NCBI GenBank assembly: GCA_964453575.1
Contig: CAYVRW010000074.1
Location: 1-11,774 of the forward strand
DNA length: 11,774 nucleotides
Source: JABDBK01 sp964453575
GTDB lineage: Bacteria > Pseudomonadota > Gammaproteobacteria > DSM-16500
Direction: 5' to 3'
Both the position numbers and the translations under genes were made by a program. The notes beneath the pieces are model-generated. The model saw only the letters and a list, made by a program, of their open reading frames with translations, was not told the DNA's origin and searched no databases. Positions 1 to 6,323 of this stretch are shown one piece after another (the stretch's first letter is position 1; each line of letters opens with the position of its first letter).

Positions 1-74
1 TCCTTTGCACACCCTACGTTCCGATGTTCTCATATGATGTAGGGTGGGCAAAGGAGTGCAGCGACGTGCCCACC
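1..74. repeat. REP-like inverted palindrome pair (left copy cut by window edge)
   Basis: Positions 1-17 and 39-55 are reverse complements with one mismatch (16 of 17), separated by 21 bases. The right-hand unit is itself palindromic: GGTGGGCA at 43-50 pairs perfectly with TGCCCACC at 67-74 around a 16-base loop. The left arm therefore looks like the start of a second unit in opposite orientation, the rest of which lies before the window. GTAGGGTGGGC-type palindromes of this kind are known as dispersed extragenic repeats in several proteobacteria. The pair sits 7 bp past the stop codon of the ankyrin gene, the usual 3'-flanking position, and could also act as its transcript end. Only one locus is visible here, so dispersal in the genome is inferred. 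Confidence 0.7.
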
Positions 75-81
75 ATTGCGT

Positions 82-1395
82 TCACTTCATCTGCAACACC
101 TTCTTCGCTTCTTGCTCTGACTCAAAAACCCCCCGTTTTGCCGAAGCGTTTAAAAAAGAATGCTTCGAAACCTTAGCAAAAGTGTTTAGCTTATTATCAA
201 TCGTGTCCGTATGTTTTAGCACTTCACGACTTAAAAAAGGAAGTATGTATTCAAGAACAGCAGATGGCATACGATGAAACACTGAGTTTTCTCGACGGTA
301 TCCTTGAGCAAGCACGGTTAAGGCATTGTTAACGAGCAGCGTTTCCTCATGAAAATACTTTTTCCATCCTTCATAAAAAGTATCTACTTTTAGACTTTCT
401 GCTAATTGTTGCGGTGTTTGATTTTTTAAATTCGTCTCATTTAAGTTAAAACCAAAAGATAAAAGCAAAGCGACCATTAGTTTATTTTTTTGTATCACGG
501 CATGGTGTAAGCATCCATTACTCGTTGCTGTTTCGTGCCAATTTTTCGAGGCGCCCGCTTCTAATAACGTTCTGGCAGAATCGATTTTATTATGAAAAGC
601 TGCACAATACAAAGCATCTCCGTACCTAGCCTCATCTTTTAAGTCAGCTTTCTTCTTTTTAGCAATGGCGTCGACGCAATCCCAATTATTTAAATAAGCT
701 GCTGTTTGGATAGGGGTATGCTTCTTAGCATCTTCTATAGTTAAACTAACATTAAATGAAAGAAGCAACTCAATCATAGCAATGTTGCATTTTTTGATAG
801 CGATATGTAAACAACTGTCATCTTCAGAATTACGGACATCACGAGGTACGCCTGCTCCTAATAAAATTTTAACAACATCAAGTTGGCCCTTAGCAACGGC
901 ATCTAATAAGGCATTCCCATATTTACCATTTAAGGCATCGGCACAATCTTCATAACCTAATTCATAGGCTAAAAGAAGGGGAGTTTTCTTCGCATCATTT
1001 TCTTTGTTCATTGGAAAATCAAACGATTTAAGCAATGCAATCATCGCAATGTTACGTTTTCTAACAGCAACATGTAAACAACGATCACCATTAGCAGTGA
1101 TCCACCAATCCTTAGATGCTGCACCTGCTTCTAATAACATTTTTGCAGAATCTAATCGCCCTAGCTCGACTGCTGCTACTAAAGCTTTCCCATACTGAAA
1201 TTTATCATTCAAACCTGCTTTTTTATTTCTTACGATAGCATCTATGCAATCCCACATATTTAAATCAAGAGCTAACGCAATAGGAGTTTTATTATTTTCT
1301 ATTTCTTTTGTAAGATCAATTTCATTAACTAATCGGCCTATGGCTTGATGATGGTTATTTTTTAAAGCTAATAAAAACTTAGTTCTAGTATCCAT
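82..1395 (-). CDS. Ankyrin-repeat protein with F-box/PRANC-like C-terminus, candidate effector
   Basis: The 437-residue protein has no signal peptide or membrane segment. Ankyrin-type helices fill roughly residues 1-340 and recur as a higher-order block of about 100 residues: TP...DC.DA at 37-53, 138-154 and 227-243; YG.AL...LLEAGA-type at 68-92, 159-183 and 258-282; CLH.A...K.N...LL.SF at 106-125, 195-214 and 295-314. Residues 350-437 are not ankyrin; MPSAVLEYILPFLSREVL (376-393) resembles the start of an F-box or poxvirus-type PRANC motif. The start is supported by GGGAG 5 bases upstream of ATG. Ankyrin proteins bind other proteins, and in Legionellales many are Dot/Icm-secreted effectors; secretion and any ubiquitin-ligase link are inference. 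It stands alone, divergent from the membrane-protein gene, with REP-like repeats at its 3' end. Confidence 0.88.
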   Translation of the reverse strand: MDTRTKFLLALKNNHHQAIGRLVNEIDLTKEIENNKTPIALALDLNMWDCIDAIVRNKKAGLNDKFQYGKALVAAVELGRLDSAKMLLEAGAASKDWWITANGDRCLHVAVRKRNIAMIALLKSFDFPMNKENDAKKTPLLLAYELGYEDCADALNGKYGNALLDAVAKGQLDVVKILLGAGVPRDVRNSEDDSCLHIAIKKCNIAMIELLLSFNVSLTIEDAKKHTPIQTAAYLNNWDCVDAIAKKKKADLKDEARYGDALYCAAFHNKIDSARTLLEAGASKNWHETATSNGCLHHAVIQKNKLMVALLLSFGFNLNETNLKNQTPQQLAESLKVDTFYEGWKKYFHEETLLVNNALTVLAQGYRRENSVFHRMPSAVLEYILPFLSREVLKHTDTIDNKLNTFAKVSKHSFLNASAKRGVFESEQEAKKVLQMK

Positions 1396-1483
1396 AAAGT
1401 CTCCCTTTTACAGTTGTATTATTTTTTAAACTTGCGTAGATTAGCTTTAAATATGATTAAATCCAAGGATGGAGATACAATTC

Positions 1484-2302
1484 ATGATTACACTTGCAAC
1501 AACACCGCAATCGAACACGCGTTTGCTCATTCGTGGTTTAAAATTATACATAGCAAGTTTTAAGCATGTGATTGGGCTTGCTTTGCTTGTTGCTCTGTTG
1601 ATGTTTATCCCGCAGTTTATTGCCATCGGCCAAAAAGTGAGCTTATTAAAAGTAGCACAAATGCTGCAATGGTATAATTTATTGTTCTTTTTTGTGGATA
1701 TAGCAGCCGTATTTGTTTTTATAGCTTTGTTATGGCGCATGCGTTGTATTATTACCAATCAGCATGAAAGCATTATGGATGATTTTAAAGTTGCTTCGAC
1801 AAAAATTTTATTGATCATAGGCGTGGGAATCATATACACGATCATTGTAGGCTTAGTGATGTTTTTCTTGATTATGCTGCCTGCACAAAACTTTTTGAAT
1901 AATCCAACCGTATGGGCTATTAATGTGGCGCTTGCCTTCTCATTTGCGTATTTTTGTGTCATTGTTTATATTTTATATGCATTCGTTTTTACTTTACCGT
2001 TGATTTTAACGGAAGATAAAGGAATTTTTGCAGCTTTAAAGAAAAGTTTTTACTTGGTATGGGGTAATTGGTGGCGGGTTGCTTTATTATTAATTATTCC
2101 AACATTGGTTTATTTTATCATTTTGTCCATTATACGAAATATCTTTGGTGTTAATCTTACCATTCAATATGCTGAAGTTTATGATTATGCTGCTTTATTG
2201 GTATTGGCTATTAACATTCTCTTAGTTGCCCTTGTTGTGCCTTTTGAAGGTGCGCTTTTATTATTACAATTACGTGATCTTGAGCTAAGAAAACAAGTAT
2301 AA
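1484..2302 (+). CDS. Six-segment integral membrane protein, function unknown (YciC-like)
   Basis: The product is a 272-residue hydrophobic protein with about six membrane segments (approximately 28-48, 66-86, 107-131, 148-172, 197-217 and 235-258). The stretch LPLILTEDKGIFAALKKS (171-188) followed by the GNWWR at 194-198 resembles a recurring pattern in poorly characterised YciC/DUF7847-type inner-membrane proteins, in which a Pro-rich segment precedes an amphipathic helix. I chose the ATG at 1484 because GGAG lies at 1471-1474, well spaced; an in-frame ATG at 1469 has its AAGG directly against it. Its stop is 8 bp before ruvX, so it probably leads the ruvX-dsbB transcript. A TATGAT at 1452-1457 could be a -10 box, though no convincing -35 accompanies it. 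Nothing in the sequence shows a substrate. Confidence 0.8.
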   Translation: MITLATTPQSNTRLLIRGLKLYIASFKHVIGLALLVALLMFIPQFIAIGQKVSLLKVAQMLQWYNLLFFFVDIAAVFVFIALLWRMRCIITNQHESIMDDFKVASTKILLIIGVGIIYTIIVGLVMFFLIMLPAQNFLNNPTVWAINVALAFSFAYFCVIVYILYAFVFTLPLILTEDKGIFAALKKSFYLVWGNWWRVALLLIIPTLVYFIILSIIRNIFGVNLTIQYAEVYDYAALLVLAINILLVALVVPFEGALLLLQLRDLELRKQV

Positions 2303-2310
2303 TACCAAGC

Positions 2311-2751
2311 ATGACAAAACATGCTATCCGTATTCTATTGGGATTTGATTTCGGGATGAAAAGAATAGGCGTTGCAGTGGGGCAAACGGTGACCCAATCA
2401 GCACGCCCGCTTGAGACGCTCAAAGCTAATCAAGGTGTTCCGTCGTGGGAAAAAGTAGACAAGCTGATGAAGTCATGGCAACCCGATGCTTTGGTCGTTG
2501 GTATTCCTCTAAATATGGACGGGACTGAGCAAGATTTAACACGGTTGGCAAAAGATTTTTTAAATGCGTTGGAAGAACGTTATCAACTACCCGTTTTTGG
2601 TATGGATGAACGTTTAAGCACTAAAGATGCCAGAGAAAGACTTTTTCAACAGGGCGGTTATAAAGCACTTCAAAATGGACAAGTCGATAGCGTAGCAGCA
2701 CAATTGATATTGCAGCAGTGGTTATCACAATACGAACAACATGAAAAATAG
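2311..2751 (+). CDS. ruvX: RuvX/YqgF, Holliday junction resolvase-like RNase H-fold nuclease
   Basis: At 146 residues this has the length and motif order of Escherichia coli YqgF. The RNase H-fold metal site is visible: FDFGMKRIGVAVGQ at 12-25 with D13, VGIPLNMDG at 63-71, DERLST at 99-104 with D99/E100, and the C-terminal D126 in GQVDSVAA. In bacteria the family is essential or near-essential and acts in maturation of the 5' end of pre-16S rRNA; the Holliday-junction role is by similarity. The protein is cytoplasmic. It begins 8 bp after the membrane-protein gene and its end abuts or overlaps dsbB. No strong ribosome-binding site precedes ATG 2311, which suggests translation coupled to the upstream gene. 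The usual gammaproteobacterial partner yqgE is absent. Confidence 0.95.
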   Translation: MTKHAIRILLGFDFGMKRIGVAVGQTVTQSARPLETLKANQGVPSWEKVDKLMKSWQPDALVVGIPLNMDGTEQDLTRLAKDFLNALEERYQLPVFGMDERLSTKDARERLFQQGGYKALQNGQVDSVAAQLILQQWLSQYEQHEK

Positions 2752-2758
2752 GAAAGGT

Positions 2759-3259
2759 ATGAAAAAAGCAAGCAAGATTCGTTTTGGTTATTTTTTAGGA
2801 TTTTTATTGATTGTATTGTTATTGGGGTTGGCTGAATATTTAGAAATTTATAAAGGTATGGTTCCTTGCCCCTTATGCATGATGCAACGTATGGTTTTGA
2901 TCTTTTTAGCCGTTGTTTTTTTTGTGGGCATGATTTTTCGCATGAAAAGGCCAGGGTTATTTACTGTTGGTTTATTAGCTTTGCTTACCTGTATCAGCGG
3001 AATATTATTATCAGGCAGACAAGCATGGTTGCAGCATACTCCGACAACAAACCTAGGAGAATGCGGCGCTAGTTTAGGTTATATGTTTCAAACCCTTCCT
3101 TTGATGGAAGCATTAAAACATGTATGGACAGGGGGGATAGAATGCTCGCAACAAGGCTGGGCTTTTATGAACCTTTCTCTTGCAGAGTGGTCATTGCTAG
3201 GATTTTTGGGATTTTTTCTATTTGCATTGTTGCAGTTAAAACGTTCATTAAATACATAG
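2759..3259 (+). CDS. dsbB: DsbB, disulfide bond formation protein B
   Basis: DsbB is the inner-membrane quinone reductase that reoxidises periplasmic DsbA. The sequence shows four membrane segments (about 9-25, 44-61, 66-85 and 143-160), the quinone-side pair C37-P-L-C40 followed by the quinone-binding Arg (R44 in MMQRM), and the second periplasmic pair C102 and C129, matching E. coli C41/C44 and C104/C130. Start choice is open: ATG 2759 has AGGA at 2750-2753 and gives 166 residues; the in-frame ATG 2741 overlaps ruvX by 11 bp, has no clear ribosome site, and adds six residues. I prefer 2759. The last 31 codons, including the final membrane segment, overlap the convergent SET gene on the other strand. 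Electrons would pass on to the ubiquinone whose synthesis needs ubiB, also in this window. Confidence 0.95.
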   Translation: MKKASKIRFGYFLGFLLIVLLLGLAEYLEIYKGMVPCPLCMMQRMVLIFLAVVFFVGMIFRMKRPGLFTVGLLALLTCISGILLSGRQAWLQHTPTTNLGECGASLGYMFQTLPLMEALKHVWTGGIECSQQGWAFMNLSLAEWSLLGFLGFFLFALLQLKRSLNT

Positions 3260-3701
3260 TTATTAATAGCCCACTTATGGCTATGGCAGCTCTTAACGGC
3301 ATGCCTTTAAGGTAATTTAAAAATTTCCGCAACAAGGAGATTTTTTTGACGGTCATGTATCTTTGGGCAAACCAATCTTCGCCATAGGAAATGAATATTT
3401 CCTCATGCGCATAAATAAATTTAGTACTTTTAAAAATCATGAGTTTTTTGCTTTCATCATAATAATAAGTCGCATTAGGCATTGCAGCATGATTATAAAT
3501 CGACCCAAAACCCATGGGCAAAAGACGCATTGCATGATGGCCAAAGGCAAAATTATTAAGGTCAGGACTGTATTGGTTTATAATTAAACAATAACATGCT
3601 TCAATGATGGTGTCTTTTGAGATGTCTTTGGTTGCAAAAACACCATATCCATGAATACCTGAGGGTTTTGCTATAATATTATGTTGTATTAGAGCGTCCA
3701 T
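3165..3701 (-). CDS. SET-domain protein, putative lysine methyltransferase with C-terminal membrane segment
   Basis: The 178-residue protein is almost entirely a minimal SET domain. Visible motifs are GIHGYGVFA (15-23, S-adenosylmethionine-binding Gly-x-Gly turn), YNHAAMPNA (69-77, the NHxxxPN core) and EEIFISYGEDWF (100-111) carrying the catalytic-type Tyr, Y106. SET enzymes methylate lysines; bacterial copies are often eukaryote-like, and some, such as Legionella RomA, act on host histones. Unusually, a hydrophobic stretch (about 138-157) follows the domain, suggesting a membrane-anchored tail. No zinc-binding post-SET cysteines are seen. There is no clear ribosome site; the start codon lies only about 10 bases from a candidate -10. 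The 3' end overlaps dsbB by 95 bp in antisense. The substrate and whether it is secreted are unknown. Confidence 0.83.
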   Translation of the reverse strand: MDALIQHNIIAKPSGIHGYGVFATKDISKDTIIEACYCLIINQYSPDLNNFAFGHHAMRLLPMGFGSIYNHAAMPNATYYYDESKKLMIFKSTKFIYAHEEIFISYGEDWFAQRYMTVKKISLLRKFLNYLKGMPLRAAIAISGLLITMYLMNVLTATMQIEKIPKILAMTTLQEKGS

Positions 3702-3709
3702 AACTCATA

Positions 3710-3716
3710 TATAATA
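3710..3716. promoter_or_regulatory. Overlapping divergent -10 boxes between SET gene and secreted-protein operon
   Basis: On the plus strand TATAAT lies at 3710-3715, 32 bases before ATG 3748, but without a good -35. On the minus strand TATTAT occupies 3711-3716, with TTATCC at 3734-3739 as a 4-of-6 match to -35 at a 17-base spacing. The two boxes share the same base pairs, so only one polymerase could open the site at a time. These are pattern matches only; the -35 elements are weak. Confidence 0.4.
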
Positions 3717-3747
3717 CTTGCAAATTTATTATGGGATAATAGCAACT

Positions 3748-4215
3748 ATGGCTATTAAAAGCATCCGTAGCGGATTTTTTTTTATGATTTTATGGGCTGC
3801 ATTGTCTGCCTATGCGCAAAATGATTTAAGTCAGACCCAAACACTGCAAATTTATACCAATTTCAAAAGCATATGGGGAAAACCTAGCTGGTTATTAATT
3901 ATACGCGATGTTGATACGGGTTTAGTATCGCCGTATTTATTTGATATTCAGAAAAATGATAATTTTTGGGTGGCATTTAGCTATGGTCATAACTACAGAA
4001 TTACCGCCTCTGTTCTGCAATTCCCAGGGTGTGCAGAAATAAAAAATTTTTGTAACCTAGAAAATGGTATTATTTCCGGCAAATCCATGTACATGACATT
4101 ATCCGGCGTATTAAGTCCAAATCCCTTTATGCTTAAATGTCATGTGATGAAATATGCCGACTCTAACTTTACTATTGTAAATAAAAATGTAATGACAGAA
4201 TTAATAAATGAATAA
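3748..4215 (+). CDS. Small secreted protein of unknown function, in operon with cysteine synthesis genes
   Basis: I do not recognise this 155-residue protein. It begins with a classical signal peptide: basic MAIKSIRSG, then a hydrophobic core, then AYA before Q24 as a likely signal peptidase I site. The mature part is about 132 residues, rich in aromatic and beta-forming residues, with three cysteines (in GCAEIKNFC and LKCHV), suggesting a small periplasmic beta-rich domain with a possible disulfide. ATG 3748 is preferred over the in-frame TTG at 3718 because it puts the signal peptide at the N-terminus; GGGA at 3733-3736 is only a poor ribosome site. It ends 9 bp before the beta-synthase start, so it is probably co-transcribed with it. 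A role in sulfur metabolism is guilt by association only. Confidence 0.7.
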   Translation: MAIKSIRSGFFFMILWAALSAYAQNDLSQTQTLQIYTNFKSIWGKPSWLLIIRDVDTGLVSPYLFDIQKNDNFWVAFSYGHNYRITASVLQFPGCAEIKNFCNLENGIISGKSMYMTLSGVLSPNPFMLKCHVMKYADSNFTIVNKNVMTELINE

Positions 4216-4224
4216 GGAGTGTGT

Positions 4225-5178
4225 ATGCAACTTGATAATATTCTACAGGCGGTGGGTAACACCCCTTTAGTACGTTTTAATCGAATAGGCCATGAGCTAG
4301 CTTGTGAAATGTACGGTAAGTGTGAATTTTTAAATCCCGGCGGCTCTTTGAAAGATCGTATTGCAGTGAGCATGATTGAAGCTGCAGAAAAAACGGGCCA
4401 GATTAAACCGGGTGATACTTTAATTGAAGCAACCTCGGGAAATACCGGTATAGGCATAGCGCTGGCGGGCGCGGTAAAAGGATATAAAGTGATTATTACC
4501 ATGCCCGAAAAAATGAGTCATGAAAAACAGGTGGTATTGGAAGCCTTAGGCGCAAAAATTTATCGAACACCGACGGATGCTGCCTATGACAGCCCAGAAA
4601 GTCATATTTCAGTAGCAAAACGTCTACAAAAGGAAATTCCAAACTCCCATATTTTGGACCAGTACGGCAATCCAGCAAATCCAGATGTGCACTATCATCA
4701 AACGGCACAAGAAATTTTAGATGATATAGGCGAAGGTCTTGCCATGGTTGTGATTAGCGTGGGCACCGGTGGTGCGATTACGGGTGTTGCAAAAAAAATT
4801 AAAGAAGTAAAACCCGATGTTAAAATTGTAGGTGTAGATCCCTACGGGTCCATTTTAGGCGGCGGAACAGAAGTGCATAATTACTATGTCGAAGGCATTG
4901 GATATGATTTTATTCCTCCTGTGCTTGATAATTCCCTAGTCGATGAATACGTTAAAGTGAATGATAAAGATTCTTTTCTTATGGCAAGACGTTTAATTAA
5001 AGAAGAAGGATTGTTAGTGGGCGGTTCGTCAGGTTCTACCGTTTGGGGAGCCATACAAGCAGCAAAAAACCTTAAAAAAGGCCAAAAATGCGTCACTATC
5101 CTTGCAGATGGTATACGAAATTATATGACTAAATTTGCTGATGATAAATGGATGCGTGAAAAAGGATTTATGTCATGA
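4225..5178 (+). CDS. Cystathionine beta-synthase, catalytic core only
   Basis: This 317-residue fold-type II PLP enzyme condenses homocysteine with serine to cystathionine. PLP features are the Schiff-base Lys K43 in NPGGSLKDR, TSGNTG at 70-75 and GTGGAITG at 180-187 (phosphate loop). It is assigned to beta-synthase rather than cysteine synthase because of LDQYGNPANPDVHYHQTAQE (144-163) and YYVEGIGYDFIPPVLD (220-235), which follow the human enzyme almost residue for residue; IRNYMTKFADDKWM near the end also matches. It lacks the N-terminal heme region and the C-terminal CBS (Bateman) pair of the human protein, so no S-adenosylmethionine regulation is expected. ATG 4225 follows AAGGAG by 5 bases; the in-frame GTG at 4219 overlaps that site. 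It overlaps the next gene by 4 bp. O-acetylserine use cannot be excluded from sequence. Confidence 0.9.
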   Translation: MQLDNILQAVGNTPLVRFNRIGHELACEMYGKCEFLNPGGSLKDRIAVSMIEAAEKTGQIKPGDTLIEATSGNTGIGIALAGAVKGYKVIITMPEKMSHEKQVVLEALGAKIYRTPTDAAYDSPESHISVAKRLQKEIPNSHILDQYGNPANPDVHYHQTAQEILDDIGEGLAMVVISVGTGGAITGVAKKIKEVKPDVKIVGVDPYGSILGGGTEVHNYYVEGIGYDFIPPVLDNSLVDEYVKVNDKDSFLMARRLIKEEGLLVGGSSGSTVWGAIQAAKNLKKGQKCVTILADGIRNYMTKFADDKWMREKGFMS

Positions 5179-6323
5179 AACAAAACTTAGCAACTCGAGT
5201 AATCCATGCAGGCCAATCTCCAGATCCAACAACCGGCGCTGTGATGACACCTATTTATGCGACATCAACCTACGTGCAAGAAAGCCCAGGCAAACATAAA
5301 GGTTATGAATATTCACGTACGCGCAATCCTACGCGTGATGCATATGAACAATGCATTGCTGATTTGGAATCAGGAACGAGAGGGTTTGCTTTTGCCTCAG
5401 GAATGGCTGCCATTGCTACGATTTTAGAATTATTAAAACCGGGTGATCATATCATTGCAGTGGATGATCTTTATGGCGGCACTTATAGAATATTAGATAA
5501 AGTAAGAAAACGTTCTGCAGGATTACAAATTTCATTTGTCGATTTTTCGAATCCTGACAATATAGTTAAAGCGATTCGTCCGGAAACTCGAATGATTTGG
5601 GTAGAAACACCGACGAATCCTATGCTTAAATTAGTGGATTTGCAAAACCTTGTTGCGATTGCCAAAAAACATAAACTTATCACAGTCGCAGATAATACCT
5701 TTGCCACACCTATGTTACAACGTCCTTTAGAATTAGGTTTTGATATTGTTACGCATTCTGCAACCAAATACCTTAATGGTCATTCGGACATGATAGGCGG
5801 TATTGCCATTGTCGGTGATAACACTGAACTTTCCGATCAGATGGCATTTTTACAAAATTCTGTGGGCGCCATCGCAGGCCCCTTTGATAGTTTTCTTGCT
5901 TTACGCGGTGTTAAAACATTGGCTATTCGTATGGAACGTCATTGCCAAAATGCGCTGGAATTAGCATTATGGTTAGAAAAACACCCGAAGGTTAAGCGCG
6001 TTATCTATCCAGGATTAAAAAGTCATCCGCAGCATGAACTTGCCAAAAAACAAATGCAGGCATTTGGCGGCATGATATCCGTGGAGTTAACATGCAATTT
6101 GCAAGAAACGGCAAAAGTGTTAGAACGATGTCAGCTATTTGCTTTGGCAGAAAGTTTAGGCGGTGTGGAAAGTTTAATTGAACATCCAGCTATTATGACG
6201 CATGCAAGCATTCCTACAGAACATCGCAAACTGCTAGGCATTAGCGATGGTCTTATTCGGTTGTCTGTGGGTATTGAAGCAGTTGAAGATTTAAAAGCTG
6301 ATTTAAATCAAGCTTTGGCTTAA
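5175..6323 (+). CDS. Cystathionine gamma-lyase type PLP enzyme (Cys/Met metabolism family)
   Basis: The 382-residue protein is a full-length fold-type I PLP enzyme that most likely splits cystathionine into cysteine, 2-oxobutyrate and ammonia. Motifs are YSRTRNPTR (46-54, binding the phosphate of the neighbouring subunit), ASGMAAI (74-80), D173 in VADNTFATP (pyridine-nitrogen Asp), K198 in SATKYLNGHSD (Schiff-base Lys) and SLGGVESLIEHPAIMTHAS (327-345). Its start shares ATGA with the stop of the beta-synthase gene, indicating translational coupling and a joint reverse transsulfuration path. Cystathionine gamma-synthase (MetB) is the main alternative because the two are very similar; the beta-synthase partner favours the lyase. 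The stop overlaps the convergent small membrane-protein gene by 4 bp. Confidence 0.9.
   Translation: MKQNLATRVIHAGQSPDPTTGAVMTPIYATSTYVQESPGKHKGYEYSRTRNPTRDAYEQCIADLESGTRGFAFASGMAAIATILELLKPGDHIIAVDDLYGGTYRILDKVRKRSAGLQISFVDFSNPDNIVKAIRPETRMIWVETPTNPMLKLVDLQNLVAIAKKHKLITVADNTFATPMLQRPLELGFDIVTHSATKYLNGHSDMIGGIAIVGDNTELSDQMAFLQNSVGAIAGPFDSFLALRGVKTLAIRMERHCQNALELALWLEKHPKVKRVIYPGLKSHPQHELAKKQMQAFGGMISVELTCNLQETAKVLERCQLFALAESLGGVESLIEHPAIMTHASIPTEHRKLLGISDGLIRLSVGIEAVEDLKADLNQALA

Noticed and set aside
1..74. CRISPR-like repeat
   Set aside because: There are only two inverted, palindromic units with no direct repeat-spacer series.
44..277. Plus-strand open frame over the ankyrin gene's 3' end
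   Set aside because: It starts inside the REP-like palindrome and runs antisense to a well-supported gene; no ribosome site and no protein-like pattern.
1396..1483. Clear divergent promoters between the ankyrin and membrane-protein genes
   Set aside because: TATGAT at 1452-1457 is a fair -10, but the nearest -35-like TTGCGT is only 14 bases away and nothing convincing appears on the minus strand.
1447..1962. Minus-strand open frames opposite the membrane-protein gene
   Set aside because: They mirror hydrophobic codons of the plus-strand gene and have no ribosome sites or recognisable features.
3124..3315. Plus-strand open frame spanning the end of dsbB
   Set aside because: It is an alternative frame of dsbB running into the SET gene antisense region, without a family pattern or start signal.
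4140..4708. Minus-strand open frames opposite cystathionine beta-synthase
   Set aside because: These are shadows of a strongly conserved enzyme, with no independent coding evidence.
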